Positions 14,780-16,602 of a stretch of 16,602 bases of DNA are shown piece after piece. Source of the DNA: Flavobacteriaceae bacterium UBA3440 (GTDB lineage: Bacteria; Bacteroidota; Bacteroidia; Flavobacteriales; Flavobacteriaceae); the NCBI GenBank assembly GCA_002378585.1, contig DFSJ01000080.1:1-16602 (forward strand), in the 5' to 3' direction. Made by a program: the position numbers and the translations under genes. The notes under the pieces are model-generated. The model was not told the origin of the DNA. It ran no database searches and saw only the letters and a program-made list of their open reading frames with translations. How positions within the stretch are numbered: the first letter of the stretch is position 1; each line of letters begins with the position of its first letter.

Positions 14780-16602
14780 GAATTCGACTTTTTATTTGGA
14801 GATCGCTCCTGAGCATCAATGGCAGTAAGCGCTGCCATATTGACCATTTCTTGAACACTGGCTCCGAGTTGAATCAAGTGGATCGGGTTTTTTAACCCCA
14901 TCAAAAATGGACCTATAGAGTCCGCATGATTCACCTCTTTAAGCAATTTGTAGGTGATATTGGCGGACTCAAGATTAGGAAAAACAAGCGTATTTACTTT
15001 TTTGCCAGCAATCTTGGAGAATGGAAATATACTTTGGTGTAAATCTTTGTTTAATGCAAAATCGAGCTGTAATTCGCCATCGACCAATAAATTAGGATGT
15101 TGGGTATGCAGTAATTTAACCGCTTGTTTCACCTTAGTGGCATGTGGATGTTCCGAGGTGCCGAAATTGGCGTAGGACAATAGGGCGATTACCGGTTCAA
15201 AGCCAAAAGTGCTCACCACTTGAGCCGTCATCAAAGCAATTTCAGCCAATTGCTCTGCTGTAGGATCAATATTCATGGTGGTGTCTGCTAAAAACAAGGG
15301 GCCACGATCAGTAATCATGATATTTGTCGAGGCTACCCGACCTACACCTGGGGCACGTCCAATAAGCTCCAAAATTGGTTTAGCCACCATGGCATATGGT
15401 CTGGAATACCCAGAAATCATTCCATCTGCATCACCTTCAAGCACCATCATAGCACCGTAGTGATTGCGTTCCTTCATTTTATTTTCCGCAATGTATTGAG
15501 TGATTCCGGTGCGTCTTCGAGATTCCCAATAGGCCTGACCGTAGACGATACGTTTGGCTTTGGCCGCGTCATCTTTAGGATCGACGATACACAAATCAGC
15601 CTCAAACTCAAGCTCCTCCATCAGGGCTTTTATCACCTCCGCATGACCCAATAAAATGGGGATGGCTATGCCTTCTTCATACACAAATTGCGCTGCCTTA
15701 AGGACGTCTAAATGGTCTGCTTCCGCAAAAACGATTTTCTTTAAATCGAGTTTGGCTCTGTTGTGCATTTGGCGAATAAGCTTATTGTCATTACCCGAGC
15801 GGGATAATAAATCTTCTTTGTATTTATCCCAATCTTCGATTGGGTTTACTGCCACACCGCTTTCAACAGCCGCTTTAGCAACAGCTACTGGAATCGTGCC
15901 AATCAGTCTAGGATCAAATGGTTTAGGAATGATGTAATCCTTACCAAACGCCAATCGAGTTTCCCCATAGGTTATATTTACTTGCTCAGGCACCACTTCT
16001 TTTGTCAGCTCCGCTAAAGCGCGAACTGCAGCAACTTTCATCGCTTCATTAATTTTAGTGGCCCGTACATCCAGAGCACCTCTAAATATATAGGGGAAAC
16101 CAAGTACATTATTAACTTGGTTAGGAAAGTCGGAACGTCCAGTAGCCATGATAATATCAGGCCTTGTCGCACAAGCTAGGTGGTAATCAATCTCGGGATT
16201 AGGATTGGCTAGGGCAAAAACAATCGGAGTTTCAGCCATGGACAACAACATTTCTGGGGTGACAACGTCGGCAATAGAAAGACCGATAAATACATCGGCG
16301 CCAACCATAGCTTCCTCTAGGGTATTCAAGTCGCGATCTGTAGCAAATTCTGCCTTTTCAACAGTAAGATCGGGGCGGTCTTTGCGTATCACACCCTTGG
16401 AATCCAGCATAATCATCTGGCTAACTTTAGCGCCAAGTGCCTTATATAATTTGGTGCACGAAACTGCCGCAGCACCTGCCCCATTGATCACTATGGTCAC
16501 TTGATCAATAGACTTCTGCGCCACTTCTAAGGCGTTTAATAAGGCAGCGGCAGAAATAATAGCCGTTCCATGCTGATCGTCATGCATGACTGGAATATCT
16601 AA
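14776..16602 (-). CDS. maeB: NADP-type malic enzyme fused to a phosphotransacetylase-like domain, MaeB (partial, N-terminus outside window)
   Basis: The gene runs off the right edge; 608 C-terminal residues are visible, starting LDIPVMHDDQHGTA. About 150 residues, most of the malic N-terminal domain, are missing by comparison with the roughly 760-residue family. An internal ATG at 16587 is not the real start: the frame continues upstream with the conserved IPV-x-HDDQHGTA motif. In visible numbering, the NAD(P)-binding loop GAGAAAVSC lies at about 41-49, LDSKG at 66-70, FALANPNPEI at 129-138 and TGRSDFPNQVNNVLGFPYIFRG at 154-175. From about residue 285 onward there is a PTA_PTB domain, which in MaeB proteins is regulatory, sensing acetyl-CoA, and usually lacks transacetylase activity. 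The enzyme decarboxylates malate to pyruvate, making NADPH. It overlaps ruvA by 4 bases. Confidence 0.97.
   Translation of the reverse strand, partial: LDIPVMHDDQHGTAIISAAALLNALEVAQKSIDQVTIVINGAGAAAVSCTKLYKALGAKVSQMIMLDSKGVIRKDRPDLTVEKAEFATDRDLNTLEEAMVGADVFIGLSIADVVTPEMLLSMAETPIVFALANPNPEIDYHLACATRPDIIMATGRSDFPNQVNNVLGFPYIFRGALDVRATKINEAMKVAAVRALAELTKEVVPEQVNITYGETRLAFGKDYIIPKPFDPRLIGTIPVAVAKAAVESGVAVNPIEDWDKYKEDLLSRSGNDNKLIRQMHNRAKLDLKKIVFAEADHLDVLKAAQFVYEEGIAIPILLGHAEVIKALMEELEFEADLCIVDPKDDAAKAKRIVYGQAYWESRRRTGITQYIAENKMKERNHYGAMMVLEGDADGMISGYSRPYAMVAKPILELIGRAPGVGRVASTNIMITDRGPLFLADTTMNIDPTAEQLAEIALMTAQVVSTFGFEPVIALLSYANFGTSEHPHATKVKQAVKLLHTQHPNLLVDGELQLDFALNKDLHQSIFPFSKIAGKKVNTLVFPNLESANITYKLLKEVNHADSIGPFLMGLKNPIHLIQLGASVQEMVNMAALTAIDAQERSPNKKSNS

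Noticed and set aside
16585..16587. ATG at 16587 as the start of maeB
   Set aside because: It lies within the conserved IPV-x-HDDQHGTA active-site region and the frame stays open to the window edge, so the gene is truncated by the window.
1..16602. CRISPR array, insertion sequence, prophage, tRNA or rRNA
   Set aside because: No regular repeats, transposase or integrase frames, terminal repeats or RNA gene signatures were seen; the coding regions are continuous core genes.

Overview
The window looks like a chromosomal segment of a Bacteroidota bacterium, most likely of the Flavobacteriia or a close relative. The strongest evidence is a 2,380-residue SprA, the outer-membrane translocon of the type IX secretion system, which is confined to this phylum. 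A flavobacterial-type TonB, two side-by-side cytochrome oxidase subunit III genes, promoter -7 boxes of the form TAnnTTTG and the lack of clear Shine-Dalgarno sequences agree with this. All genes recognised lie on the minus strand, so transcription runs from high to low coordinates, and intergenic gaps are short (the longest is 86 bases). No RNA gene, mobile element, CRISPR array or integrase was seen.

In transcription order, the right part (16602 to 7045) is a tightly packed set: maeB (malic enzyme/phosphotransacetylase fusion, N-terminus outside the window), ruvA (4-base overlap) and sprA (10-base gap). Next come gcvH, with its own probable promoter inside the end of sprA, a VanZ-like membrane protein overlapping gcvH, and tonB, which ends in a strong rho-independent terminator.

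The middle and left part (5423 to 308) is a cytochrome c oxidase module. A good Bacteroidota promoter (TTG-N20-TATATTTG) drives ctaB (heme O synthase), followed by two subunit III genes and a subunit IV gene, then a terminator. After the terminator come four tightly linked genes that look like an oxidase-maturation set: a cysteine-less paralogue of SCO, a genuine SCO copper chaperone with CxxxC and the distal His, a DUF420/CtaM-like membrane protein, and a 78-residue membrane protein exporting a CAMC motif. Catalytic subunits I and II are not in the window. The left edge holds the start of a MacB/LolD-type ABC transporter ATPase.

Most genes are ordinary core genes of this lineage. The parts most worth a second look are the maturation set (degenerate SCO paralogue plus CAMC miniprotein), the large soluble insert in the longer subunit III, the terminator whose T-tract also reads as a -7 box, and the non-ATG starts of sprA and the VanZ-like gene.
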